From: UBA60 sp964587885 | GTDB lineage: Archaea; Thermoplasmatota; Poseidoniia; Poseidoniales; Poseidoniaceae | Length of the DNA: 64,000 bases | Assembly: GCA_964587885.1 (NCBI GenBank) | Contig: CAZPME010000001.1 | Location: 121,991 to 185,990 of the forward strand | Direction: 5' to 3' | In this document: positions 43,180-52,534 of the stretch, in pieces | How positions within the stretch are numbered: position 1 is the stretch's first letter | Layout: each line of letters opens with the position of its first letter | The notes under the pieces: generated by a model | The model's database searches: none | Told to the model about the DNA's origin: nothing | The model's input: the letters and a program-made list of their open reading frames with translations, nothing else | Made by a program: the position numbers and the translations under genes

Positions 43180-44754
43180 TCATGGTGGAACTACCGGACC
43201 AGGCGAGTACGTTCCTGCTCCGGTGGTGAGTTGCGCAGACGGTTCAATACCAATCAAAGCAGGTTCGTAAACGACAAAATTGAAGCCAAATAGACCAACC
43301 AAAATCATCATCCCCGCGTGTTTAAAACCACTGGTAATTCTACCTGTAGCCATCAGTCCAGCCATTGAACCATTGCCAAGGGCTTGTAAAGTCACACCGT
43401 AATAAAATATGGTAACGAAGAATAAGGCATCAATAGAACGAATTTGCATGTTGCCTATCGAGGCACTCCCTCCATCATCACCACCATCATCCGAATTTGA
43501 ACCGGCAATAGCAGGAATAAACACCTTGCCCATCATGATAATCACAAGAAGGAAAACCATGTAGGAGACCCAAATAACAGCAATATAGGATGAAATAGCC
43601 CTTGCTCGTTCCCCTTCCAGGAACTTAATTTCACGACTATCGTTAGCCGCCGTAACGAGAATATCGGAGATTTTACCTCCTGCTCGATTCGCTTCAGTTA
43701 TCAATGAGATCGCACGTTTGACCAATGGGGTTCCGACCCGATTGGCAAATTCGGTGATAACCACTTCAAACGCGATACCCCACGAAATCTGGTCGGCCAT
43801 TTTCTTGACATCGGGATTCAGTGCACCGTATTCAGAATTAGCTAAAGTCTGAACCGCAATAGTCATCGATAAACCTCCCTTCCAATATTCCGCTAAATCC
43901 CGAAGGAAATCAGGGAATTTCTCTTCAATTTCGTTTAGTGCTTTCATCTGTTTATCCCAATAATACGAAGCCGGGTAAATCATCACAAATATTCCAATAC
44001 CAAAGAAATTGAGGAAAATAGTCGGACGTAATTTAACCCCAAAGTCAACTTCGGGACCAACCCAAAGAGATTTGTTATTCATATTGTCAGGAATCCCATC
44101 ATAAGTCAAAACGGAAATGGTGAAAGTAACTGAATCCAAAGTCTCAGTTTCATCTTGGGAAAGAAAGGCAATTGTGTAGCCTTCGTCCGGAGGTACATCG
44201 GGGATTACTAAATCACAACCTGCCCCAAAATTTTCAGCATTATTTGTATCATTAGAGTACTGCTTAAATCCACTCTCATACCAAGTCATTAGTCGACCAT
44301 TTGGATCACGAATTTCAACCGTAAATGGAACCGGTTTGGAATCTTTTACCAAACATTCTAATTGTAATTCTTGAGGCAATTCACTACGCGGATATAGGCC
44401 TATAGTCTCATTGTCAATCCCTGGAACATCAAAATCTTGAGCCTTGGAACTAACTCCTCGCCATACCTCATCTGGAGTCCAAGTAGCGGGCTGTGGAGTG
44501 TCCTGGAGAATATCACAAGATTGGTTTTCCGCATATGTCGGCTGGAAACGAGGGTCATGATCACAATACAGATTGATAAACATAGGTTGGCCATTTTGAG
44601 TGGGGATGAAATCAGTATTGATTACCCAAAACACCATGCTTGAAATACCAACAATCATGCATATTCCGATGATTCCATACAACTTCGTTAGGGTAGTGTC
44701 ATCTTTAGGAAGATCGAGATCGACCCTGATTTTATTCTTCTTTTTACGTGCCAT
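43180..44754 (-). CDS. Type II/IV secretion platform protein (TadC/FlaJ-like) with large outer domain
   Basis: The C-terminal half carries the T2SS/TadC pattern: EKFPDFLRDLAEYWKGGLSM, then ISWGIAFEVVITEFANRVGT and ALISLITEANRAGGKISDIL-like helices, with four or five membrane spans. The N-terminal part has a basic tail (MARKKKNKIR), one span, and an outer domain of about 200 residues (YCDHDPRF to PDNMNNKSLW) not found in simple FlaJ. The ATG at 44754 has GGAGGTGA upstream. It follows a second platform protein by 13 bp. Paired TadB/TadC-like proteins are usual for archaeal Tad-type pili. It should sit in the cytoplasmic membrane and couple to the ATPase. Confidence 0.78.
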   Translation of the reverse strand: MARKKKNKIRVDLDLPKDDTTLTKLYGIIGICMIVGISSMVFWVINTDFIPTQNGQPMFINLYCDHDPRFQPTYAENQSCDILQDTPQPATWTPDEVWRGVSSKAQDFDVPGIDNETIGLYPRSELPQELQLECLVKDSKPVPFTVEIRDPNGRLMTWYESGFKQYSNDTNNAENFGAGCDLVIPDVPPDEGYTIAFLSQDETETLDSVTFTISVLTYDGIPDNMNNKSLWVGPEVDFGVKLRPTIFLNFFGIGIFVMIYPASYYWDKQMKALNEIEEKFPDFLRDLAEYWKGGLSMTIAVQTLANSEYGALNPDVKKMADQISWGIAFEVVITEFANRVGTPLVKRAISLITEANRAGGKISDILVTAANDSREIKFLEGERARAISSYIAVIWVSYMVFLLVIIMMGKVFIPAIAGSNSDDGGDDGGSASIGNMQIRSIDALFFVTIFYYGVTLQALGNGSMAGLMATGRITSGFKHAGMMILVGLFGFNFVVYEPALIGIEPSAQLTTGAGTYSPGPVVPP

Positions 44755-44767
44755 TTCTCTCACCTCC

Positions 44768-45793
44768 TTACATCTTCTGTTCTTCACTCATTAGCCAAAC
44801 CATTGCAGAATAAGCAACGTGAATCAATGGTAGAACACCGAGAATAATTGTATACAGCATTCCTTCACTCATTTGCGAGCCAGAACCAGAAACCCAGAAC
44901 ATGATAACCAGCATGACAATCAAGAACAGGGGCATCGCAACCGCAACTACGACATAGGACTCTGCAAGCATCGCAAGAGTTTCTAAGAATACTTGAAGGC
45001 GAGTGCGATTTTCCCGCATGTAATGTTCGGCACGATTCAAGAAATACAATTTGAGGTTTCCACCTGAGGTCAAGGTTCCGACCATACCTTGGAAAAACTC
45101 AGTCAGCCAAGGCGAAGCAGCCCTGTCAACACTGAGCTTTATCGCGGTCAACAAATCATAACCGAGTAATGTCATGTCACGATAAATCAATCCGGAGTCA
45201 TAGGCGATATCCCCGTAAATTTCTTCGTTCAAAGCTAATGATTTGAAAATTTTCTGTGGACTAGCATTGGCTGCAGACATGGCTGCGGTGTATGAGGAAG
45301 CATAAGGCAAAAACTTCTCCAAGCGGTCACTGCGTTGTTTTAATTCTCGTGCTGCGGTATTTCGGAAATATTTGGAAGCAAACCAAGGGATTAACAATAC
45401 TCCAATAACTGGTATCAATATTTTCAAAAATGGTGGAAAAACCCGTGTTTGATAATCCGGACATCCTTTGCCTGGCAAATTAGCATTTTGTGCGGCTATA
45501 TCCTTATTCCAATATTCCCAAATACGGCAGGGTTCTTGAGTTAGGGGGTCTTGTAATGATTCCCAAAAGGCGATTACGCCGATTTCAGGAATGAAGAAGA
45601 GAGCGACGAATCCAAACGAAAGTAGCATGACCGTAATGGTCGATACGAGATTTACCGCAAGATATACTTCCGGCATCACGGTTATTCCTGCTTGGTCCAA
45701 CTGTTTACTGAGCTCGGTGTCCTTTCGAGCCCTCTTTTTGAGCGAGCGACCAATAATTCGATGACAGATTTTCTGCCAGGTGGTCAACTCCAT
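44768..45793 (-). CDS. Type II/IV secretion platform protein (TadB/FlaJ-like)
   Basis: A 341-residue membrane protein with about four to five spans. LEKFLPYASSYTAAMSAANA and FKSLALNEEIYGDIAYDSGLIYRD are the T2SSF-type helical motifs, followed by LTSGGNLKLYFLNRAEHYM and a hydrophobic end. The start ATG at 45793 is preceded by AAAGGAGTGAT; the frame runs further up to overlap the ATPase stop. Together with the next gene it forms the two-part inner-membrane platform on which the ATPase acts. Confidence 0.8.
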   Translation of the reverse strand: MELTTWQKICHRIIGRSLKKRARKDTELSKQLDQAGITVMPEVYLAVNLVSTITVMLLSFGFVALFFIPEIGVIAFWESLQDPLTQEPCRIWEYWNKDIAAQNANLPGKGCPDYQTRVFPPFLKILIPVIGVLLIPWFASKYFRNTAARELKQRSDRLEKFLPYASSYTAAMSAANASPQKIFKSLALNEEIYGDIAYDSGLIYRDMTLLGYDLLTAIKLSVDRAASPWLTEFFQGMVGTLTSGGNLKLYFLNRAEHYMRENRTRLQVFLETLAMLAESYVVVAVAMPLFLIVMLVIMFWVSGSGSQMSEGMLYTIILGVLPLIHVAYSAMVWLMSEEQKM

Positions 45794-45816
45794 CCCAATC
45801 ACTCCTTTGGCTATCC

Positions 45817-47343
45817 TCAACGCAATCCATCGACTCGAGCAAGAATCTCTTGAGGCCGCACATAATATTCGGTAACTACCTGAGATACTTGGTCAGATTT
45901 GCGAATATCGTTAAGCACCATCCATTCAAGAATCCTCTTACGGGTACGTAATTCACGTCTCATTTCTTCTTGGCTAAAATTTATTTTAACCATTATTTTT
46001 TCCAGCACATATGATTTGCCACTAAAGACGAAATCATCGGTTGCAGGATCCCAACGGAAAACTTCGTTGGTGATTAATTCCATTGAACCGGGGTCTATAC
46101 CCACGATTTCGACGATTTGCTTGGTTCGACGTACACGTCGCCCGTTGATACGAGTTTGAATCTGAATAGCACATGCTTCAAGTGCAGGCAATAGAACTCT
46201 CGGGATATCGATCGGCTTGTTTTCCAAGCGGTGTACAAGCGAAGGAACAGAATCTGCGTGCACGGTTGAATATGCACAGTGCCCGGTCGCCATCGCTTGG
46301 AACAGAACGTATGCTTCAGCACCACGTATTTCTCCGACAATAATGTATTCTGGTCGCTCACGCAATGCAGCTTTGAGGAGTTCGAATTCACCGATTTCTC
46401 CTTCATTTGACTCTCCACCAAAACCTTGTCGGGTTAGCCCGGGAATCCAGTTAGGTTGGGGAATATTTACTTCACGTGTCGATTCAATACTGACAATTTT
46501 CATCTGCCAAGGGATGAAAATACACATTGCGTTTAGAGTGGTGGTTTTTCCACTTGCCGTACCACCTACGAACAGCATTGGTACTTCATTTTGGAAGGCA
46601 ATCCATAGGTAAGCAGTCATCAGCGAAGACATGGTACGGAAAGCAACGATATCGGCCGGACTGAATGGGTCATCCTTGAAACGGCGAATACAGAAAGATG
46701 AGCCGCGGGTCGAAACCTCTCGGCCTAGTTTCATTACAATTCGTGAACCATCCATTAATGTCGCATCGAGTAGCGGCTCAGCCACAGAAATGTGTTTACC
46801 ACAACGCTGGGCTAATTTAATTACATACGATTCTAGAATGTCGTCAGTTTCCCATTTGCAAGTAGTTTCTACCGATTCAAACTTGCGATGATATGCGAAA
46901 ATCGGGATGTCTGTTCCATCCAATGAAACGTCCTCAACATTCGGGTCATTCATCATTACGTCCATACGACCATAACCAACCAAATCTCGGCGTAGATAAT
47001 AGAAAATCTTTGATTTGGATTTCTTGTTAACCTTCATCCCATAAGACTTGATGATTTTATCCATTGCCGTACGAAGATAAGCGATCGGGTCGGCATCGAT
47101 TTCGTTAATGGATGCGGTCAAACTCTTGACAAAAATGTCGAAAATTTCCTGGCGGTATTCTTCTTCCTTCTTGGTTAAAGGTGGCTCAATGATTTGGTAA
47201 ATGATGTTCAGTGACCTTTTATCGCGCACTACACGAGCGAATGCATGAGGCGGCATAACAGGGTATTTATCCAATTCATCGTACTCTGCTCGTTGCTGGC
47301 GCTTTCTTTTTCCTTTGCCGCCACCGCGTCTTTTCCTTGCCAT
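45817..47343 (-). CDS. Secretion/pilus assembly ATPase (GspE/FlaI/TadA family)
   Basis: A 508-residue hexameric motor ATPase. Walker A is GGTASGKTTTLN, the Asp box lies in IVSIESTREVN, Walker B in EYIIVGEIRGAEAY and the His box in ATGHCAYSTVHADS. The N-terminal 230 residues form the usual adaptor domain with a very basic start (ARKRRGGGKGKRKRQQR). It heads an operon of five minus-strand genes with tight spacing. No archaellin, FlaH or FlaF/G is present, so it is more likely a pilus or adhesin system than an archaellum. A CCGTAGG hairpin ends 7 bp upstream of its ATG. Confidence 0.9.
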   Translation of the reverse strand: MARKRRGGGKGKRKRQQRAEYDELDKYPVMPPHAFARVVRDKRSLNIIYQIIEPPLTKKEEEYRQEIFDIFVKSLTASINEIDADPIAYLRTAMDKIIKSYGMKVNKKSKSKIFYYLRRDLVGYGRMDVMMNDPNVEDVSLDGTDIPIFAYHRKFESVETTCKWETDDILESYVIKLAQRCGKHISVAEPLLDATLMDGSRIVMKLGREVSTRGSSFCIRRFKDDPFSPADIVAFRTMSSLMTAYLWIAFQNEVPMLFVGGTASGKTTTLNAMCIFIPWQMKIVSIESTREVNIPQPNWIPGLTRQGFGGESNEGEIGEFELLKAALRERPEYIIVGEIRGAEAYVLFQAMATGHCAYSTVHADSVPSLVHRLENKPIDIPRVLLPALEACAIQIQTRINGRRVRRTKQIVEIVGIDPGSMELITNEVFRWDPATDDFVFSGKSYVLEKIMVKINFSQEEMRRELRTRKRILEWMVLNDIRKSDQVSQVVTEYYVRPQEILARVDGLR

Positions 47344-47349
47344 CAAACC

Positions 47350-47368
47350 CCTCTGCCTACGGCAGAGG
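47350..47368. repeat. Perfect hairpin with CCGTAGG core, copy 3
   Basis: On the minus strand CCTCTGCC, the triplet GTA, then GGCAGAGG form an 8-bp perfect inverted repeat directly before the secretion ATPase gene and 72 bp after the UPF0200 gene. It may end the upstream transcript or form a 5' structure on the ATPase mRNA. Confidence 0.5.
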
Positions 47369-47439
47369 ATAAATGCAGGGTCGCTTTAACCTTATTTGAG
47401 TCAAAGTTGCGTATTATCCGTTTTAGTCTAACCTGAGTT

Positions 47440-47991
47440 TCAAGCCGACAATTCGAATAGCAATCCAGTACAGATTGAAGCGAACATTGGAAGTGAACCA
47501 GAATTGTTGATGACATGGTCAGCGTTATCAATTAAGGTCTGAACTCCCCAATCAATTTCACGTGCATCGCGTTCATCAAAACTTGCACGATCACCATCTT
47601 CAGAACGGCCTCTTGCTAGGATTCGTGAAAATCTAGCATCGGTATCGCAGACGATGGCAACTACGGAGAAATCATCTCCCCAAGCCGCGCAAAATTCATC
47701 ATATTCATCTATGCCTCGCATTCCTTCTATAACCACTAACTCTTCAGAGGAATCCTCGGCCTCAATAATTGGTATCAATCTAGAGGCTAATACTCCATAG
47801 CCATATTCATCACGTAACTCTTGGGCAACTCGGCCAAAAACATGCGGATCACCGGCAATTCCTCGACGTTCAACTTCAGCGCGAATCATATCTCCCATCG
47901 ACCTTACGATCAATCCCAATTGCTTGGCTGCATCGCCAAAAACTCCCTTACCCGAACCGGGCATACCACAGATGGCTACGACCTTTGCCAT
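47440..47991 (-). CDS. UPF0200-type P-loop nucleotide kinase
   Basis: A 183-residue archaeal P-loop protein related to adenylate and dephospho-CoA kinases. The Walker A is ICGMPGSGKGVFG, followed by RSMGDMIRAEVERRG and the typical VVIEGMRGIDEYDEF. RGRSEDGDRASFDERDAREID matches the lid region. The UPF0200 family is found mainly in archaea and has no proven substrate. It is 94 bp upstream of the pilus operon on the same strand and 56 bp downstream of the ABC permease, with a CCGTAGG hairpin separating it from the operon. Confidence 0.85.
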   Translation of the reverse strand: MAKVVAICGMPGSGKGVFGDAAKQLGLIVRSMGDMIRAEVERRGIAGDPHVFGRVAQELRDEYGYGVLASRLIPIIEAEDSSEELVVIEGMRGIDEYDEFCAAWGDDFSVVAIVCDTDARFSRILARGRSEDGDRASFDERDAREIDWGVQTLIDNADHVINNSGSLPMFASICTGLLFELSA

Positions 47992-48047
47992 GTTATTGCC
48001 TTGGCTTGCCCATTTTCAATCCTCGCCTATTCTAGTTCAGAATAAAC

Positions 48048-49610
48048 TCAATTTGAGAACTCGTGGCCGCTCCACTTCCGATCGAGCAATTTCATCAATA
48101 ACCAACTCCCAACCAAAAGAAAACCAGAAATTGTGAGGATCCAGCCGAAGCCCATCTGGGCACGGTTATCATCAAAGCCAACATTCTTTGAATCAACTCC
48201 TTCGGTAATAATTGCAGTCGCCATATTATCGTAAAACGCTGTATCTCCTTGGGTAAAGGATAACAGGAATAAAAATAATAGTGGAATAACCGTTCCAATC
48301 CAAAAATATGTCATTATTGAGGCATCAAAAATCGCCTTATTCGGTCTCAATCCCATTAGGAAAGCTGTCAATGAAACAATGTAGACACTATTGGCTAACA
48401 TGACTATTAAAGCAACGGGAAAAACCCCCCAAGAATCTAGGCTCCATGCCATTAAGATTAGGAAAAGAATACTAATCCATGTTGTGGTAAGAAAGTAAGT
48501 TACCACCTTAGCCCGAATCAATTCGGGTACTTCCATCGGTAAGGTATTCATGTGATCTGGGGAGTCAATTCCAGTTAGCCAAGAATAGAAATTAAAGCCA
48601 AAGAATCCCAAAAAAGGAGCATATGAAAGTAGGTTTATTGGGATTGGTGCTTCAGCAAAATCCACTAACCAAGCCAACATTAAGAGAACAATTAGCGGAA
48701 CAGAATACGAAATAATCATCTTCTTTATTGTCCCACTACGCAAAAGGTCGACCAATTCTTTGGTAACTAAAAGCCGCATTCTGCCATTGCCCAAGAATCC
48801 GAGTCGGTCATAGACGGGTCGGAATAAGTCATCACGTTCAATTACCGCTTGCTCAAAATCTTTACCGACTACATTTGCCGCCAACAATGCCATCCCAAGT
48901 GAAGCAATTATCCCTGCAATCAAGAACCCCAAGTGGTGAGTGGTTTGCAGGGCATAACCGGCAATAAACCATTCAATGTTCAAAATACCCAGCGCAAAAA
49001 GAGTGGCGAAAATGATTACGCCGATCGGCATCGCTTTCCCCCAAACACCACCGCGTGTCCACAATGCCGAACCCAAAAATGACATCGCTAATCCTTGCGC
49101 CAAAGTAATCACCATCGCCGCACTGAGTAAAGGTATACTGCTCCACAAAAGAGGAGTAGGTAAGTCAATAAAATCACCCATTATTATCCCGATACACATA
49201 CCAAATACCACGGGTGCTAGAACCATCATCACGTAAATTGTAACTTCTTTGAGATAATATGCGAAATAGTTAGTCGATTGTAGAAGCGGTTGAAGAGCCG
49301 GCGCAGTCAACAGGTAATTATTGCCTGAGGAACGTTGACTGACTAGCACCCGTCCAAGAAATGCAAATGAGCCCATTCCCAAACTGAACATGAATAATGG
49401 GAAATGTAAGGCAAAACGCATCTCCTGCCAAGAAAATGCTCTCCTATATTCGTCGACTAGAACCGCATCCGACTCTACTCCTTCACCGACGAGGTAGCGT
49501 AAACCAATACTAGCGACCATTGCCACCACCGCCAATAAGGCTGGAAATAGGAGGATGTGGCGTTTTTTGGCAAAGTCGATATTCTGGCGCCATTCCTCAC
49601 GAAACATCAT
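48048..49610 (-). CDS. ABC-2 type transporter permease, large
   Basis: A multi-span permease (about 12 helices in 520 residues) that pairs with the ATPase encoded just upstream. Hydrophobic blocks include ILLFPALLAVVAMVASIG, YVMMVLAPVVFGMCIGII and PLIVLLMLAWLVDF; a soluble loop lies in the centre (DLFRPVYDRLGFLGNGRMRL). The ATG here is conventional, but the frame stays open for 44 more codons up to a CTG at 49742, just after GGAGGA next to the ATPase stop; the extra segment (QSTISSIDWDDYQHDNSRS and on) looks protein-like. So the true start may be a non-ATG codon. Substrate unknown. Confidence 0.8.
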   Translation of the reverse strand: MMFREEWRQNIDFAKKRHILLFPALLAVVAMVASIGLRYLVGEGVESDAVLVDEYRRAFSWQEMRFALHFPLFMFSLGMGSFAFLGRVLVSQRSSGNNYLLTAPALQPLLQSTNYFAYYLKEVTIYVMMVLAPVVFGMCIGIIMGDFIDLPTPLLWSSIPLLSAAMVITLAQGLAMSFLGSALWTRGGVWGKAMPIGVIIFATLFALGILNIEWFIAGYALQTTHHLGFLIAGIIASLGMALLAANVVGKDFEQAVIERDDLFRPVYDRLGFLGNGRMRLLVTKELVDLLRSGTIKKMIISYSVPLIVLLMLAWLVDFAEAPIPINLLSYAPFLGFFGFNFYSWLTGIDSPDHMNTLPMEVPELIRAKVVTYFLTTTWISILFLILMAWSLDSWGVFPVALIVMLANSVYIVSLTAFLMGLRPNKAIFDASIMTYFWIGTVIPLLFLFLLSFTQGDTAFYDNMATAIITEGVDSKNVGFDDNRAQMGFGWILTISGFLLVGSWLLMKLLDRKWSGHEFSN

Positions 49611-49744
49611 TTTGTAAGTAATTCCAAAAGACTCAACTAGGCTAGGTACGGAATATTTTCCAGTAATGGCGGTCTTTATCGCGGAGCGTGAATTATCATG
49701 TTGATAATCATCCCAGTCGATGCTTGAGATGGTGCTTTGCAGGA

Positions 49745-50539
49745 TTACTCCTCCTCACCCAAACCATCGGCAATCCCTTCCGCTTCAGCGATAGAATGGC
49801 CTACTAAACGAATGAATACATCCTCAAGGGACTCCTCATCTGAATTCTTCAATTCAGACATAGTTCCTGCTGCTAATACCTTGCCTTGGTCGATTACCGC
49901 CACGCGGGTACAGAGCCGTTCAGCAACTTCAAGTACGTGGCTACACAGAAAGATGGTGCCACCATCAGCGACGTGTTGCAATAACCACTGTCGGCATTTG
50001 CGCTGGTAAATCGGGTCGAGATTAGCAAATGGTTCATCGAGGAAATACAATTTCGGTTCATGAATGAAAGCGCTGGCCAACATTACTTTTTGTCGCTGAC
50101 CCTTGGAGAGGTCTTTACACATCGTATTGCGCTTTTCCTGTAGACCAAACCACTCAATCCAGTTTTCGACTTTCGCCACATGGTCTTCGATTCCCCGCAA
50201 TACACAGACAAATTCAAGGAATTCAGTTGGAGTGAGATATGATGGAGGAGATTCCGATTCGGGTACTATCCCAATATTGGCTTTGAGTAATTGTGGATCT
50301 TTTTCGGCGTCAATACCGAGCACTTCTGCTCGTCCAAGTGATGGCTTGAGTTGCCCGGTTAGCAATTTGATAAAGGTTGATTTACCAGCGCCATTTGGAC
50401 CGAATACACCAAAAAATTCTCCCGATTGTACTTTGACGTTTAGAGGGTGTAGAGCGATAAAATCTCCGAATCTCTTGGCCAAGTCTTCAGCCATGACCAG
50501 AGTACTCAATGGCTCAGAAGATTTAGTATTCTTGGCCAT
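49745..50539 (-). CDS. ABC transporter ATPase
   Basis: A 264-residue ABC ATPase. Walker A GPNGAGKST, Q-loop in IGIVPESESPPSYL, signature DLSKGQRQKV, Walker B KLYFLDEPFANLDP and the switch His in LCSHVLE are all present. The arrangement and the C-terminal tail (SLEDVFIRLVG) match the ABC-2/CcmA-like export branch. Its stop is followed within 3 bp by the possible CTG start of the permease, so the two are translationally linked. Divergent from the crotonase at 50652. Confidence 0.92.
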   Translation of the reverse strand: MAKNTKSSEPLSTLVMAEDLAKRFGDFIALHPLNVKVQSGEFFGVFGPNGAGKSTFIKLLTGQLKPSLGRAEVLGIDAEKDPQLLKANIGIVPESESPPSYLTPTEFLEFVCVLRGIEDHVAKVENWIEWFGLQEKRNTMCKDLSKGQRQKVMLASAFIHEPKLYFLDEPFANLDPIYQRKCRQWLLQHVADGGTIFLCSHVLEVAERLCTRVAVIDQGKVLAAGTMSELKNSDEESLEDVFIRLVGHSIAEAEGIADGLGEEE

Positions 50540-50651
50540 AATTAAACCCTACAAGGCTTGCCGAAGTTACTCGCTCTTATCTATTTCACGCGGGTGAATG
50601 GCTGATTCTTTAGAGCCAAGCGTCATTTATTGTACCGGTCTGCGAAGGACT

Positions 50652-51500
50652 ATGAGCGCCGCCCCACAGTCAGATGTTGTTGCAATCGAAACGATTGTAA
50701 TTGATGATGAAAACCCCAATAATGGCGTGGTCGCCAAGGTAATTGTGAACCGCCCAGACAAACTCAATGCTCTCAATTCCGACGTCGTTACTAGCCTAAT
50801 ACAAGTATGTGAATGGGCCGAAAATGATGATGATGTGCGAGTAGTCGTTTTCGCAGGGCAAGGACCAAATCCGCCCGCAGAAGGTAAGCGAGCTAAACCA
50901 AATGCATTCATCGCAGGTGCCGACATTACAGAATTTGTCGGCGTCGATAGCACGACAATTCACGAGCGATTTTCCAATAATGCGTGGGAAGCGATTTGGG
51001 CACTATCTATGCCAACCATCGCGATGGTTGATGGTTTCGCCCTTGGCGGTGGCTGTGAGGTTGCAATGTCTTGTGATATTCGTATCGGAAGTCAACGAGC
51101 CAAATTCGGCACTCCAGAAATCAACTTGGGCTTAATCCCTGGAGGAGGAGGGACTCAGAGACTCCCGCGACTCGTCGGCTATGGTCGAGCAATGGAAATG
51201 GTCCTTAGTGGTGAGATGATTGATGCAGACGAAGCCTATCGAATAGGACTACTGAATCGATTGACCAGTGATGATGAGTTGGAGGCTGAAACCATTGAGT
51301 TAGCAAAAAACATCGGAGCAAAGTCTCCTCACACACTGAAAGTCGCCAAGCAAGCCGTGCGTACTTCATTGGAAGAACCAATTTCTCAAGGCATTACAAT
51401 TGAAGCGCAAATGTTTGCTGATTTATTCGATACCGAGGACAAAGAAATCGGAGTTAATGCATTCCTGTCTCGCTCACCGGCCAAGTGGGTCGGCAAGTAA
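50652..51500 (+). CDS. Enoyl-CoA hydratase (crotonase)
   Basis: A 282-residue enoyl-CoA hydratase that adds water to trans-2-enoyl-CoA. Oxyanion-hole segments are AFIAGADITEFVG and DGFALGGGCEVAMSCDIRIG; both catalytic glutamates are present, in GGGCEVA and in FGTPEINLGLIPGGGGTQRLP. A short extra loop (GPNPPAEGKRAKPN) precedes the first oxyanion strand. ATG 50652 fits the family; the longer frame from 50598 is less likely. It is the most canonical hydratase of the three crotonases in this window and stands alone between the ABC exporter and an unknown membrane protein. Confidence 0.9.
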   Translation: MSAAPQSDVVAIETIVIDDENPNNGVVAKVIVNRPDKLNALNSDVVTSLIQVCEWAENDDDVRVVVFAGQGPNPPAEGKRAKPNAFIAGADITEFVGVDSTTIHERFSNNAWEAIWALSMPTIAMVDGFALGGGCEVAMSCDIRIGSQRAKFGTPEINLGLIPGGGGTQRLPRLVGYGRAMEMVLSGEMIDADEAYRIGLLNRLTSDDELEAETIELAKNIGAKSPHTLKVAKQAVRTSLEEPISQGITIEAQMFADLFDTEDKEIGVNAFLSRSPAKWVGK

Positions 51501-51507
51501 TACTGAT

Positions 51508-52488
51508 TCAGTCATCATTCATATCCGTCTTTAGGCTGGCTAAAGCAGATTGTGCTGGTGAAGGAGGAGGGGGTAGATTACCTAAGGGTGGTAAGCCAAC
51601 CGGTGGTGGTAAATCACCCAATGCTGGTAAACCGTCCGGCGGTGGTAAATCACCCAATGCTGGTAATCCGTCCGGTGGTGGTAGACCTGAAGAATCAGAA
51701 TCCACAAGAGAGGTAAATCCAGAATCAAGTGGAGTGCGTAAACGTAAAATCCGATCTTCGTCGATACGGATAAAGGTTGAACCATATGGGTGGCCTGCAG
51801 CGACTTCAGCAGGTTCATCGATTACCTCAATTCCATGCTTTAACTGAGGATTATTCAAGGTTGCAATAATGTCCTCACTATCATCTTGATCTTCCCACAT
51901 TTTTGCTGTCGATGCTCTAATTGCTGCCATCTGTGAACGGCGACGGTCAGCGATTCTCTTGCGGATTTTTTCATGTCGAGCACGCCTTTGATCGACAGTA
52001 TCCTCAATATCTGCATCCTCTACCGACTGGGCATTAACTTCGACCACAAACTCTTCAGCGACATGGTATTCCTCAACCTCGACTTTTATTTCAGGTAGAG
52101 GGTCTACGTCATCTTCATCTTCTTCGGCCTCGGCTGCAGCCAAAGCAAGGGCTTCCTTTTCTTTAGCACGAATCTTGGCCATCTTTCTCTGTTTCAATGT
52201 CGCTCCATCAAGTGATTCTTCGGTTACCGGTTCGGGCACATCGACAGTATCATCATCATTGGATTCAGCATCAGAAACAGCAGATTTTGCTCCACTACTC
52301 GACCTGTTAGCAGGACGGCGTACGGTTTGAGATTGGTCACCGGGCATGAAAAGCAGGAGGAGGAACTCGGCAACAAGTATCCCGACTACTCCCCATTGCG
52401 CCCCTTCACTCAATTCACTGGTTTGCATAAGGTAGAACCCGAGCGTGCCAATAATGGCCAAGACTAAGAGAAAACGCTTGAAATCCAT
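51508..52488 (-). CDS. Membrane-anchored acidic protein with Pro-Leu repeats
   Basis: Two spans at the N terminus (FLLVLAIIGTLGFYLM and WGVVGILVAEFLLLLFM) are followed by a long charged region: acidic (EAEEDEDDVDPLPEI), then basic coiled (QRRARHEKIRKRIADRRR), then a small beta part. The C terminus has tandem 12-residue repeats LPPPDGLPALGD, three units long. No enzyme motif is seen. It converges on the crotonase with 7 bp between stops. Likely a structural or scaffolding membrane protein; function unknown. Confidence 0.65.
   Translation of the reverse strand: MDFKRFLLVLAIIGTLGFYLMQTSELSEGAQWGVVGILVAEFLLLLFMPGDQSQTVRRPANRSSSGAKSAVSDAESNDDDTVDVPEPVTEESLDGATLKQRKMAKIRAKEKEALALAAAEAEEDEDDVDPLPEIKVEVEEYHVAEEFVVEVNAQSVEDADIEDTVDQRRARHEKIRKRIADRRRSQMAAIRASTAKMWEDQDDSEDIIATLNNPQLKHGIEVIDEPAEVAAGHPYGSTFIRIDEDRILRLRTPLDSGFTSLVDSDSSGLPPPDGLPALGDLPPPDGLPALGDLPPPVGLPPLGNLPPPPSPAQSALASLKTDMNDD
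51575..51682. repeat. Three tandem 36-bp units encoding a Pro-Leu-Gly repeat
   Basis: Units at 51575-51610, 51611-51646 and 51647-51682 are similar; the last two differ at only two positions. They encode GLPALGD-LPPPD repeats in the minus-strand gene. Copy number may vary between strains. Confidence 0.8.
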
Positions 52489-52534
52489 GTCCTACCCTCT
52501 TGCCCCAATCGGCATCTTGATTTGATGGTGACGG

